A DNA stretch of 64,000 nucleotides from the NCBI GenBank assembly GCA_021464415.1, contig CM038467.1, positions 46,003,715-46,067,714 of the forward strand, given 5' to 3'. Source of the DNA: Lonicera japonica (Eukaryota > Streptophyta > Magnoliopsida > Dipsacales > Caprifoliaceae). Position 1 is the first letter of the stretch. Each line of letters starts with the position of its first letter. A program made the position numbers and the translations under genes. This document shows positions 11,614-20,937 of the stretch, piece after piece. The notes beneath the pieces were generated by a model. That model did no database searches. It worked only from the letters and a program-made list of their open reading frames with translations, and was not told where the DNA came from.

Positions 11614-12281
11614 TGAAGAAGTATGGAGTGATTCATAAAGTGTCGACTGCGTACCATCCACAAACTAGTGGACAGGCTGAAATTTCGAATAGGGAGATCA
11701 AGCATATCTTAGAAAAGACAGTACATCCTAATAGAAAGGATTGGTCAGTTCGACTGACAGATGCTTTGTGGGCATATCGTACTGCGTACAAAACTCCTAT
11801 TGGAATGTCCCCCTACCGTTTGGTGTATAGAAAGGCATGTCACCTGCCTGTTGAGTTAGAGCATATAGCTTTTTGGGCTGTCAGACAGCTTAATTTTGAT
11901 ATTGACCAGGCAGGAACTCATAGAAAGCTCCAAATTGCTGAGCTGGAAGAAATTAGGAATGATGCTTATGATTGTGCAAAGTCGTACAAAGAAAGGATGA
12001 AAAGGGTGCATGATCAGAAGATTCTTAGGAAATCCTTTCACCCTGGCCAAAAAGTTCTTCTTTATAATTCTCGTCTGCATCTGTTCCCAGGAAAGTTGAA
12101 ATCCAAATGGTCCGGTCCTTTCATAGTCAAACAGGTTTATCCTCATGGAGCCATTGAGATTCAGAATCCCAAAGATGGTAGTGTGTTTAAAGTGAATGGC
12201 CATCGTTTAAAACCATTTTTGGAGTTGGAAAACCCAGAAGTTGAAGTTATGCTTCTGGAGGATCCCGTTTATCGAGATTGA
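11613..12281 (+). pseudogene. Integrase C-terminal part of element A (222 codons, shifted frame)
   Basis: It continues the integrase core in the next frame: the [10 protein letters not shown] motif with the catalytic Glu near residue 23, then the conserved region ending [16 protein letters not shown] and a HRLKPFLE tail near the stop. It corresponds to 4424-5122 of element B. The upstream frame ends one base into this one. Comparison with the B integrase suggests loss of a single base near 11579-11581. As it stands no complete integrase can be translated without a frameshift. Confidence 0.85.
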
Positions 12282-14166
12282 TTTTTTAAGGCCATGATTC
12301 ATGTATATTATTATGTATAATATTGTATATTTGGATTTTCTATTTTGCTTTTCTTTGTTCTATTTCTAACAAAAGTGCAGGTTTATCTTTTTCGTTGAGC
12401 TCCCCTGATTTTCAGGTGATATCCTTTCCGTTCTTATTTACTTGTCTTTATACATTGAGGACAATGTAAGATTCAAGATGGGGGTCGGATTTAATTGCCT
12501 TATCATTTCACGCACTTCACATGTTGCACTTTGTTAGAAATTGAACAAACTTTAAAAAAAAAAAAAAACAAAAAAAAAAAAACAAAAAACAAAAAAAATG
12601 CAATGGTTCTTAAATTGATATTTAAGTTTGCCTTTGTCTAGCCGGTGTGATAACGATGACGCATTCGTCTTAATACTTTACATGTGCATGCTTAGTTCTC
12701 TTACTATCATTATTAAGAGAAATTTTATGATTTTCAATCATCATTATTTGAGCACATATGACAACTTATGCATGACTAGATAGAAAAGTGAGCATAACTG
12801 AAAATTCCTGAAGAACATAAAAGTGGAGACTAAGTAACCCGTGAGTATTTGAGCCAATCTTCCTATTTGAGGGTTTTTACATCAACTCTTAATTTTTGAA
12901 AAGCGTATCTCGTTGAGTAGTCTCATTATTCTTTGCTTTGATTGAACACTAGAAAGGTATGTCCATGAAATGCAATTTTCTTTTAAGGATTCTTAATATT
13001 ACTTGAACTGAAGAACCTTAAACCTTAGGAAGTGATTTAGGCCGTCTTTGGCAACCTCAATATAGCCTAATCCTACCCTTACATATGTATCGCTAGTCAC
13101 CCCTTTGAGCCTTATATATAGCCTTTCTTTGGTAACCCAATATCCTTACCCTACTCCAATGAGGAGTGTAAACCATATTTATAGCCTACCTTTTTATCTA
13201 AAAATATGTTGAGATTATCTATTCTATGTATGGGCAATAGTGAAAAGTGAGCATGAAAAGAAAAAAAAATGAATGAAAGAAAAAAAAAGAGTAATGAAAT
13301 CTCCTTAGAAATATCAAAGTGAAAAATTTTTATGAGAAAGGAGATGTGAAAAGGAAAAGAAAAATAACAATTAAAAAAAAAGAGAGAGAAAAGCTCAAAT
13401 GAAGTCAAAGTTAGCCCGGAGTGTTAATTTTATATCTCAATGTATTTCTTAGATCTTTGAATCCCCTTTTTACCCCTTCATTTGATTAGCCCTTGCCTAA
13501 AGCCTTGCGTTACAACCCGAAAAAGTCCTAAAGATCCTTTGGAATATGGTTTTGAGGTGAGAGTGGTGGAGGAGATCCATTTATGCATTTCGCTTTTCTA
13601 GTGGGATTTATCCTTTCATGAGACTCTTATTTTTTCATTTATAGCGTTTTTCATGTATACATGTGAGAGGCATTTGAAATTTGAATACATTTACTCTTTA
13701 TAGCCCGCATGTAATGAGAGCAATTAAACTATATTCTTGAGTGTTTCATTTGTTGAGTGTATGCCATGTGAGAAGTTGAGTCGAAGCATAGTTTGGATGG
13801 GATTTGCAGGCTTTGCTTATTTAGATATCAATGATGTTATGTTGTTGTCAATTCACACACACAATGAGATTAGAGAGAAAGAAATATTCTTATTAATCTT
13901 GCTAGTTTAAGAACTTTGATATTGCATATGTGTCACATTGCTTAGCATGTGGGTGTTTTGATGTCTTTGTTGAGTTAATTTGCATTGGTGAAAGAAGGGA
14001 AATAAATTTTAGAGAACCGTTGCATTTGAATTTTGTTGGTATATTCACTGCAAACCATCACGAGACTTCACTCGTCCTCTTGGGGGAACCTTGGGGTTAA
14101 TAAAAGAATTTTATCTAAAACTTTTGCTTTGCTCGAGAACTAGCAAAGTGTAAGTTGGGGGGAATT
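12282..14166 (+). other. 3' non-coding region of element A with two G-rich tracts
   Basis: It lies between pol and the 3' LTR. It holds the conserved CATTGAGGACAATG block (12453-12466) followed by CAAGATGGGGGTCGG (12474-12488), and the true polypurine tract TTGGGGGGAATT directly upstream of the LTR (about 14155-14166). Long A-runs occur at 12553-12597. Athila elements often carry an envelope-like frame here; none is visible. Frames on the minus strand near 13151-13408 are low complexity and are not called. Confidence 0.6.
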
Positions 14167-14622
14167 TGATGTGCCAAGAAATTGGTACAATTTAGGGCAC
14201 TAATATATATCTTGAAGAGCATATATTATTACATTTGTTGTGTTTTTTTGAGCTTTTCAGGTATTTGGAATTAATTTGAGAAGTATTCGATTGAAGGAAA
14301 AATTCGCTGCGCGCAAGGCCTGTGTTCAAGAAATTTCTGGCATTAATTCGTACGGAATTTGAAGAAATCTCCAGAGACGAAAGTTCTAGATCTTTGAGTT
14401 AGCTACGCGTGGGAGAAAACCTTGCGTCAATCGGAGTTTTGAGCGCAAAGTTATGATCAAAATAACATAAGTGCGCTGAATTAATTTATTCCAGCGGGCC
14501 ACACAACAAATTTTCACTATGGGCTCAAGTCAATAAACCAAGCCCACCAGCTCAAGCCCAATGCCTCATCAATTATGAAAGAAGTAAAGTCCAGTAGCCA
14601 ATTGCTATAAGCTCCAAATGGG

Positions 14623-15801
14623 TGTGAACACCCCAATCCGCGACTCTCGTATGAACCTAACAAGCATTCTGCATCAAGTCTTGAGTCATCATGCATACAA
14701 GAGGCCATTAGGAAAAATCCTGATTTTTGAGCGCGTTAGGAATATACAACAACCTTGTTGCCACTTCGCTTACTAGGACGTAGATTTTTTTGATAGCCAG
14801 CCGCACGCCCCCCAACCGCACGGTTGGCTCCCAACCGTACGGTTGGCTCCTAGCCGCACGCCCCTGTCGCACGCCCTAGCCGCACGCCATGCGGCTACCC
14901 CCTGCGGTTGGCCTCTTTTGGAGCGTTTTTGGCGGATTTTTCCCTATAAATAGGACCTTTGGGCTTTCATTTTAGAGGATCAACACTCAATAGTGTTTTT
15001 AGTAAGTAGAAACTCTGTCAAAATCTTTAGAAAGTCATTTTAGAGAAATTCTGAAAGAGAATTTCTAGAGAGAGAAAGTTTTAGAGAGAAAATCTAGAGA
15101 GAGAAAGTTCTAGAGAGAGAAGGAAGCAAGCAAGGTAACAAGGCAAGGCTCTTATTTCTTCGGCAAGCGCATCAGGTACGTCTATCTACAACCTTTCTTA
15201 ATTTCAATATCGCATTTAAGTATTCATTTTTAATATAGAAAATTAGATAACTTGCAAAGAAGTTCACTGCTTTCAAATAAATCCTTTCTAAGTTTTACAA
15301 GAAAACTAAAATCCGTTTTGACACATTTTCAAAACAAACAAAAATACAAAAACAGTTTCCAAAAGAAAGGAACTACGAGACTCTGATTTCATTCTACGAA
15401 TGAATACGTAGGCGCTCGCAAAGCTCGAGTCTGATTTTAAAATATTGTTTTAAACTGAATTTATCCGGAAAGGACTATTCTGAAAACCATTCGAACTATT
15501 TGCAAGATATCTAAAATAGGAATTAAATACATGATCCATTAAGAGACCGAAAGGGCGAATTGGGTGCCTAACACCTTCCCAATTCGTAACGTAGTTCCCG
15601 AACCCTAGCAAAGTTAATTTTCAAAATAATTCTCTGGTTTCAAACGTATGAAAGCTAATTCGTTTTCGAATTGTCCTTCATACGATCTTTTGTTTGTTTT
15701 CTCGTAAAACAAACTGGCGACTCTACAAAACACGTTTTCAAATAAAACCGAGAAAGAGGACTCTTTTCTTCTATCTCGGGGCATGGGTCCGAATTCTCAC
15801 A
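14623..15801 (+). repeat. 5' LTR of element E (1179 bp)
   Basis: It begins TGTGAACACCCC and ends GAATTCTCACA, the same termini as the D LTRs read on the minus strand. It contains a GC-rich palindrome and CCGCACG block, a TATA box, and AGAGAGAAA-rich stretches downstream (15050-15120) that also occur in D. The end abuts the PBS after one base. Confidence 0.88.
14800..14952 (+). promoter_or_regulatory. U3 promoter of element E: 19-bp-spaced palindromes and TATA box
   Basis: CCGCACGG (14816-14823), CCGTACGG (14835-14842) and CCGCACGC (14854-14861) are spaced exactly 19 bp and followed by further CCGCACG and CTGTCGCACG motifs. TATAAATA is at 14945-14952. The same motif set precedes the TATA boxes in D's LTRs and in both antisense PMD promoters. 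Promoter function is inferred from this layout. Confidence 0.7.
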
Positions 15802-15802
15802 G

Positions 15803-15820
15803 TGGCGACTCTGCTGGGGA
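15803..15820 (+). other. Primer-binding site of element E (TGGCGACTCTGCTGGGGA)
   Basis: Eighteen bases starting two bases after the LTR. The same site is used by D on the minus strand (58292-58309). A site of this kind, described as complementary to tRNA-Arg, is characteristic of Ogre/Tat elements; the tRNA assignment is from memory of the family, the sequence match between D and E is direct. Confidence 0.82.
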
Positions 15821-16700
15821 TGTCGAGAACTAAGCTCTATTATAATGGATCATATATTTAATTCCTGTTATTTATTAGATATAGGTCTTGCAAGCCTTAG
15901 TCCTAGGATAACATAAAAGCAATCTAGGTGGATACCCTGATACCTTTATTTGGTAATTATGTGAGGAAAATCTTTTTCATAATTAAAATTGTGTAAATTA
16001 CAGTAACAAACCCTAAAGCATTGATCAATAATGAATTGCCATATTGTTATTTTGCACGCACTCACGTCTTATCATGCATTTTCGCGAGTGTGAAATTTAC
16101 CCTATTAACCTCGGGACCAGAGTCGTGACTAGGCCGTGGACTTGCGGGTCCACACTAGCCAAAAGCGTCTGGGACCACTCTCCTTGGCCAAGTACTTACC
16201 GAGGTATATCGAGTGACGAGAACACTCACGTACCCGGGATGTATATCAAAAGGTTCTTACATGTACCTGCGCTCTTGAGGTATATCGTAAGACCTGCCAA
16301 ATAGGAGGGAGCCTTAAACCTTACCCTATTCAACCACGCTTGCATATAGGGGAGTCAGCTTAGAACACAAAGAGTTTCTGCATTGTTTTAGTGACCGACA
16401 GTCGTGAGAATCTAGTGTGCGAAGGCCCTGATTCCATGAATAAAGCAACTCATGAGGAGAGAACTTCCCGTATTTTCAAATGATTTTTCTGAAAACTCTT
16501 TTCAAAATGATTTTCCAAAACTACAGATGGTCAGGGAACCCAAGGAATTTTGTTCCTACCCTACCTCTATACGCGGCTCTCAAGTTGTCGCCGTTGGTCT
16601 GATTTCGATCTCACCTAAAGAAAACTTTTTGTGTGTTTAGCGTCTTCTCGATCGATGTATTTCTGGGAATCTGGCAAGTATTAAAAGTTCATATTTTCTT
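15821..16700 (+). other. Long 5' leader of element E with strongly conserved core
   Basis: Non-coding leader between PBS and gag. The core at about 16122-16318 matches D's leader (57789-57990, minus strand) at about 97% by eye, better than the gag proteins match each other. It contains repeated GAGGTATATCG motifs and short inverted repeats (for example around GTACCCGGGATGTATATC). A packaging or dimerisation role is plausible but unproven. No gene is called here; the 86-codon frame at 16044 lacks support. Confidence 0.6.
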
Positions 16701-18593
16701 TTGTTTTCGGGAAATATTCTATACACATCGGGATTTGCCCTTTTCTCCTTCGGAAGACTTATATTCGATCTGGCTTCCATTTGGGCCGGAAGAGACAGCA
16801 CTGGTAGATTGGTTCGACCCGATACAACAGCTGATATGGAACAACAACCGCCACAAACTTCGAATAGGGTCGCTGGAAACTCTTTCACTACAGTGGATTT
16901 GCCGCCAGGTCCTTCCTACCAAAATCAAGGAGTGTCTCAGCAGAATATTAATCGGGGAATGCCGCCAGGGCATACTTCTGTGGATCCAACAAACACTGTA
17001 TTAGGGTCAGCCACTGTAACCATACCAACCCCGGAAGAGATGTACCGAATGCTTGGGGACATTAGCAAGAGCCTAGCATTGCTAGTAGATGATCAACGAA
17101 CCACCAAGGCTCGACTGGAGGAGATAGACAGAGGTCGACGGGTTATGAATGAGCCAACAAAAGGGACACCGCCTGTACCACCTATGCCTCCATCTATTCA
17201 TGGTCAATCAATTGTGAATGAGCCAATAAAAGAGGCTCCACTTGTACCACCCGCGCCACTATCTGTTCACTCCGATATTCCAACTCCTATTGAACCACAT
17301 ACTCCACATAGGCGACCTGATCTAATTGAGAATTGGCTACACCAAGAAGTTCCACCTGAAGCATCCCAACATGCTCAACAATGGCAACCACCACATCATC
17401 CTTATCATGATCCATACTACGACCCTATTCCGCATCCGGTGAGTATGCAGGGTGATGCCATTCTTCCACAAGAGGTGATTTCTGAAAGGAATAAGGCTTT
17501 AGATGAGCTTAAGGAACAATTGAAAGCCTTAACCCAGAAGGTAGCCGAGGGATCAAATGACTTGACACAGCTCCAGAGCTATAATCTATACCCAGAAGCT
17601 CATTATCCGGTTGGGTTTAAGATGCCCTCAATAGAGAAGTTCAAAGGAACAACGCCACCAGAGTTGCACTTAAAATCCTATGTACGGGCAATGAAGATCT
17701 ACGACATAGGTGAGGCTGAGTTAGCTAATTCTTTTCATTTAACTCTAGCCGGTCCAGCCCAAAGTTGGTTCCTGGGATTAGAGAAACATCGGGTGCAGTC
17801 ATGGACCAGTATTGTGAACGAGTTTATTGCCCAATATAAGACGAACGAGGAATTAAAGATCACTCGCAAACATCTTGAAATGGCAAAGCAGAAAGATGAT
17901 GAAAGTTTGAGTGAATTTGTCACAAGGTGGAGGGCACTCGCTGCACAAATGGTGGAACGGATGGATGAAGACGAGCAATTGGGAATGATCGTCAAGAATC
18001 TGAAAGCAGAAATTCGAAATAAGATGGGTCACCAATTCTTTGACCGCTTTAAAGCCTTGTTGCATGTGGGAAATGAGATAGAAGAAGAATTGGCTAAACA
18101 AGATGAAGTAAAAAATTCAAGTGCACAGTACAAGAAAGCTTCAACCTCGGCTGCGAACCAGATTTCGACATACAACCCTTTTGTTCAGAGCAATATTGAC
18201 TATTCTGCCAATCCTTTCGCCAGAGTCACCAATATTTCTCCTTCGGGATACCAGGATTACAGCAATAATAGGGGGGCTAACCGAGTCAGACTCAGGAAAA
18301 GGAAGCTCTTGCAACTGCCGGGGAATTTAAGTATGATATATAAGGAGTTGAAGGATGTAGGAATGATCTATCCGCTAAACCCGCGACCAATTCCAAATCC
18401 GGTCCCCACTAATTGGAACCTCAATGAATCATGCGAATATCACCAGAATGTGGGACACACGACAAATGATTGTATAGCTCTTCGGAATACTATTCAGGAC
18501 CTTATTGAAGCAGGAAAGATACCAGACCCATCTCTTTTAAATCATCAGGGATTGAACATTGGTAATCAGAGATTGAAGATTTGTAATCAATGA
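16701..18593 (+). CDS. gag: Gag of element E (Tat/Ogre-type)
   Basis: A 630-codon frame. The first Met is uncertain: the segment before about residue 46 lies in the leader, and the Met at MEQQPPQ (about 16836) matches MDQSTPN in D. Proline-rich N-terminal region, then a heptad-like KEQLKALTQKVAE segment, the gag domain (EAHYPVGFKMPSIEKF ... HVGNEIEEEL), and a CEYHX4HX4C knuckle near residue 577. It resembles D Gag throughout. The protein stops soon after the knuckle, without the G-patch and protease that follow in D, because downstream sequence is deleted. It could still form particles if other functions were supplied. Confidence 0.85.
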   Translation: MFSGNILYTSGFALFSFGRLIFDLASIWAGRDSTGRLVRPDTTADMEQQPPQTSNRVAGNSFTTVDLPPGPSYQNQGVSQQNINRGMPPGHTSVDPTNTVLGSATVTIPTPEEMYRMLGDISKSLALLVDDQRTTKARLEEIDRGRRVMNEPTKGTPPVPPMPPSIHGQSIVNEPIKEAPLVPPAPLSVHSDIPTPIEPHTPHRRPDLIENWLHQEVPPEASQHAQQWQPPHHPYHDPYYDPIPHPVSMQGDAILPQEVISERNKALDELKEQLKALTQKVAEGSNDLTQLQSYNLYPEAHYPVGFKMPSIEKFKGTTPPELHLKSYVRAMKIYDIGEAELANSFHLTLAGPAQSWFLGLEKHRVQSWTSIVNEFIAQYKTNEELKITRKHLEMAKQKDDESLSEFVTRWRALAAQMVERMDEDEQLGMIVKNLKAEIRNKMGHQFFDRFKALLHVGNEIEEELAKQDEVKNSSAQYKKASTSAANQISTYNPFVQSNIDYSANPFARVTNISPSGYQDYSNNRGANRVRLRKRKLLQLPGNLSMIYKELKDVGMIYPLNPRPIPNPVPTNWNLNESCEYHQNVGHTTNDCIALRNTIQDLIEAGKIPDPSLLNHQGLNIGNQRLKICNQ

Positions 18594-19875
18594 TTGAGAA
18601 TTTGAAAAATAGTGATTGACGATTTGTCATTTGTCATTTGGCACATGAACTACGAAGACCTGAGCCCCATATTGGATTATTTTTTTTGGAATGTTAGGAC
18701 ATTGGGGAACGTAGGCAACCTGAGAAGTAACATCAGGCCCGGTCTATTCTGATAAAACAATCTCTTTCACCCACAATAAGATGATGAGGAATTGGAAGAA
18801 TAGTTCATTTAAAGGCACTAGTCAGTTCGAGGAACAATGAAGGGTTTGTAAAGAGAAGTTTCTGTGGAGAAAAGGGCAAATCTTGAAAAGATCTCGAGCA
18901 AATTTGTCTTAGAATTTCTTGCGAATGTAACAAAACAAAATATGAATTACCCTTTATAATTGCCAGATTCTCGGAGAGAACGATCTTTGCATTTGCATTT
19001 GCATGGGTCTGGGGGTCAATTGCGCGTAAAGCATATTATATAATGACCAATACTTTCGTGAATAAAATGCACATCATAAAGCGCTCACATTTTCATGAAA
19101 TAATATATAAAAATGAGCTTCAAAACACCCATACTACATAAATATAATAATTCCAAGGAAATTTTTCAAAGAGAAATCTGACACATAAGGGGTACGGGGG
19201 CAGTATGAATTACTCTTGAGATAGAAGAACCCGATGAAGATACTTGAGCTACAAGGTTTCGAGTAAGATTGAGACTCCGAAGGAGATTGCAAAAGAGGGG
19301 GTGGATCACTTTAAATATGCATTGGAAAAGAAGATTTCAAATGAGATTAAAGCTCTGAGTGCTGTTACAACAGGGGATAAGGACCGCTCTAAGGTTTATG
19401 GGGGAAGATTTCAAGGTTGATACTTCGATGGATCAATATCCAAACTCTGAATACGACTGAAAAATGGGGCAAGGACAATCCTAAATATGGAGTGGAAGAC
19501 CCAATGCCATGCGGATACTTTGACGGAATGGCATCTTCAAAGACTCATCTCACATTCTCATCCAATTGCGGACGCTTTGATGAAATAATATCTCTAGAAG
19601 GCTTGTCTTTCATCCTCATACGGACAGTTGGCACAGGAAACAACAACTGATCCATCCCAAACTAATGAAAGATGTATTGAAGAAAGCTAGATCGCATGGA
19701 GAAGTTCGTGTTGAAGTGGAATGAAGACCGGTCATGCAAAGATATCCTTGGTCATCATTATCTCTCATTAGCCTTGCGAAGTGCATGAGTCGTAGTCATC
19801 ATGATGCGGAATAATCAAACCGAGAACGAGGACCCTTCTCTTTCCTTCTCGGGGGTAGGGGTCCGGATTCTCACA
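18594..19875 (+). other. 3' region of element E and truncated 3' LTR
   Basis: At 18640-18765 it matches the post-pol segment of D (50130-50290, minus strand). The rest is non-coding and unlike D's antisense-gene region. The last 61-65 bp (about 19811-19875, AAACCGAGAACGAGG ... GGATTCTCACA) align with the end of the 5' LTR, so most of the 3' LTR is lost even though the outer terminus and TSD are intact. Frames here are short and unsupported. Confidence 0.65.
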
Positions 19876-20937
19876 ATGGGCCAAGCCCATTCATATGTTT
19901 TCAAGGCCTTTTCTACAGCAGCAATATAAAATCAATAGCAACCGCAGCACTGAAGCTACAGAACCTTATTTTTTTTATTTTTTTTCTTCCTTTATCGGAC
20001 AGCTGCAAGTTTGGTTTTTTCTTTTCTTCCGTGCACATTTATCGAGGGAACTGCAGGTTATTTTTTTTTCTTTCTTCTTTCTTCTTCTTGCCGATACTAT
20101 TCAATCTTTTTTTATTTTTATTTGTTTATAATTAATTAATATTTAGATGCTTGGTAGATTATTATAATTAATTTAGACGTATTTTTCTTCTTTAATTTAT
20201 TTTTGCATACCAAGTAAGTATTTTATTTATTTAATTATGCATTATTGAATTATGTATTGTGTTTTAATGGTGAGCATGCTAGGCTAGGTTATTTTCTAGG
20301 GTTGAGGATGAGTATATTTGATTGATTCCCTTGCACGTATTCATGCCAATTGACTCTACCAATTTAATACTTTAATGTCAAAAATAATTTTTCCTATTGA
20401 ATGCCTATTTTAATTGATAAAAAAATAAGATTAGATTCTCACTATTTTTTGTTGGATTCACCTTATGATTGTTGAGAGCAGATATAGGGTGTGTTTTGAC
20501 GGATATAGCGAGTGTTTTGATTTTATAAATTTGTTTGGCTGTGGAAAAATTAACACTTGGATAATTTAATTTAATTGGGCTTAATTTAATTTATTTGCCG
20601 CGTCTAATAGAGTCGAGAGACCAAATTAGTGCGAGACAAGAGTAGAGTTTGTTGGACACGAATACTAGGAACATGATATCAAATATATGACTCCGCCACC
20701 CTAGTATTTTATTAATTGATTATTTCATTAGTATTTTTATTAGTTTATTATTTTATTCGTATTCTTAGTTGATAAATCATCCCATTAAATTTTTAAGCTA
20801 GATTAAGAATTAATTAGAGTTAGTGAGAGAGATACGTACGTTCCATCCGTCAAGTCCCTAGGGTTCGACCTCGCTCTTGCCTAAGCTATACTAGTATTCG
20901 ATTCGTGCACTTGCGAGTAATTAAAACATTCACAACA

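Larger units (their letters stand above)
14623..19875 (+). mobile_element. Tat/Ogre-type non-autonomous element E (pol deleted, 3' LTR truncated)
   Basis: Flanked by ATGGG at 14618-14622 and 19876-19880. It has a 5' LTR (14623-15801), PBS (15803-15820), a long leader, gag (16701-18593), a short 3' region, and only about 61-65 bp of the 3' LTR. The protease-to-integrase region is absent: gag ends and within about 70 bp the sequence matches the region that follows pol in D (GACCTGAGCCCC, GTAGGCAACCTGA, GGCCCGGTCTATTC). The LTR and leader are of the D family, so D-like proteins may once have mobilised it in trans. No antisense PMD gene is present. Confidence 0.85.
5123..20937 (+). mobile_element. 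Athila-like Ty3/gypsy retrotransposon A (near-complete)
   Basis: The order is 5' LTR (5123-6636), PBS TGGCGCCGTTGCCGGGGG (6643-6660), gag (6763-8355), pol (8392-12281), 3' non-coding region with polypurine tract (about 14153-14166), and 3' LTR (14167-20937, split by E). The TSD is GTACC (5118-5122) and GTACA (20938-20942), with one substitution. It sits in the B integrase gene; deleting it and one TSD copy restores the B reading frame. The LTRs differ at scattered single bases, so insertion is fairly recent. Coding defects are one UAG between gag and pol and one single-base deletion in integrase. Confidence 0.93.
14167..20937 (+). repeat. 3' LTR of element A, interrupted by element E
   Basis: The LTR sequence runs 14167-14622 and resumes at 19881-20937; together it is 1513 bp against 1514 bp in the 5' LTR. 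The interruption is E (14623-19875) with TSD ATGGG. The terminus ATTCACAACA at 20937 is followed by the target duplicate GTACA and B integrase. Confidence 0.92.

Noticed and set aside
12282..14166. Possible envelope-like gene after pol in element A
   Set aside because: Athila relatives often have one, but no frame of useful length or membrane-protein character was found on the plus strand.
15803..15820. Could the tRNA-like sequences next to the LTRs be tRNA genes
   Set aside because: Only 18 nt complementary to a tRNA 3' end, placed exactly at the LTR border; these are primer-binding sites.
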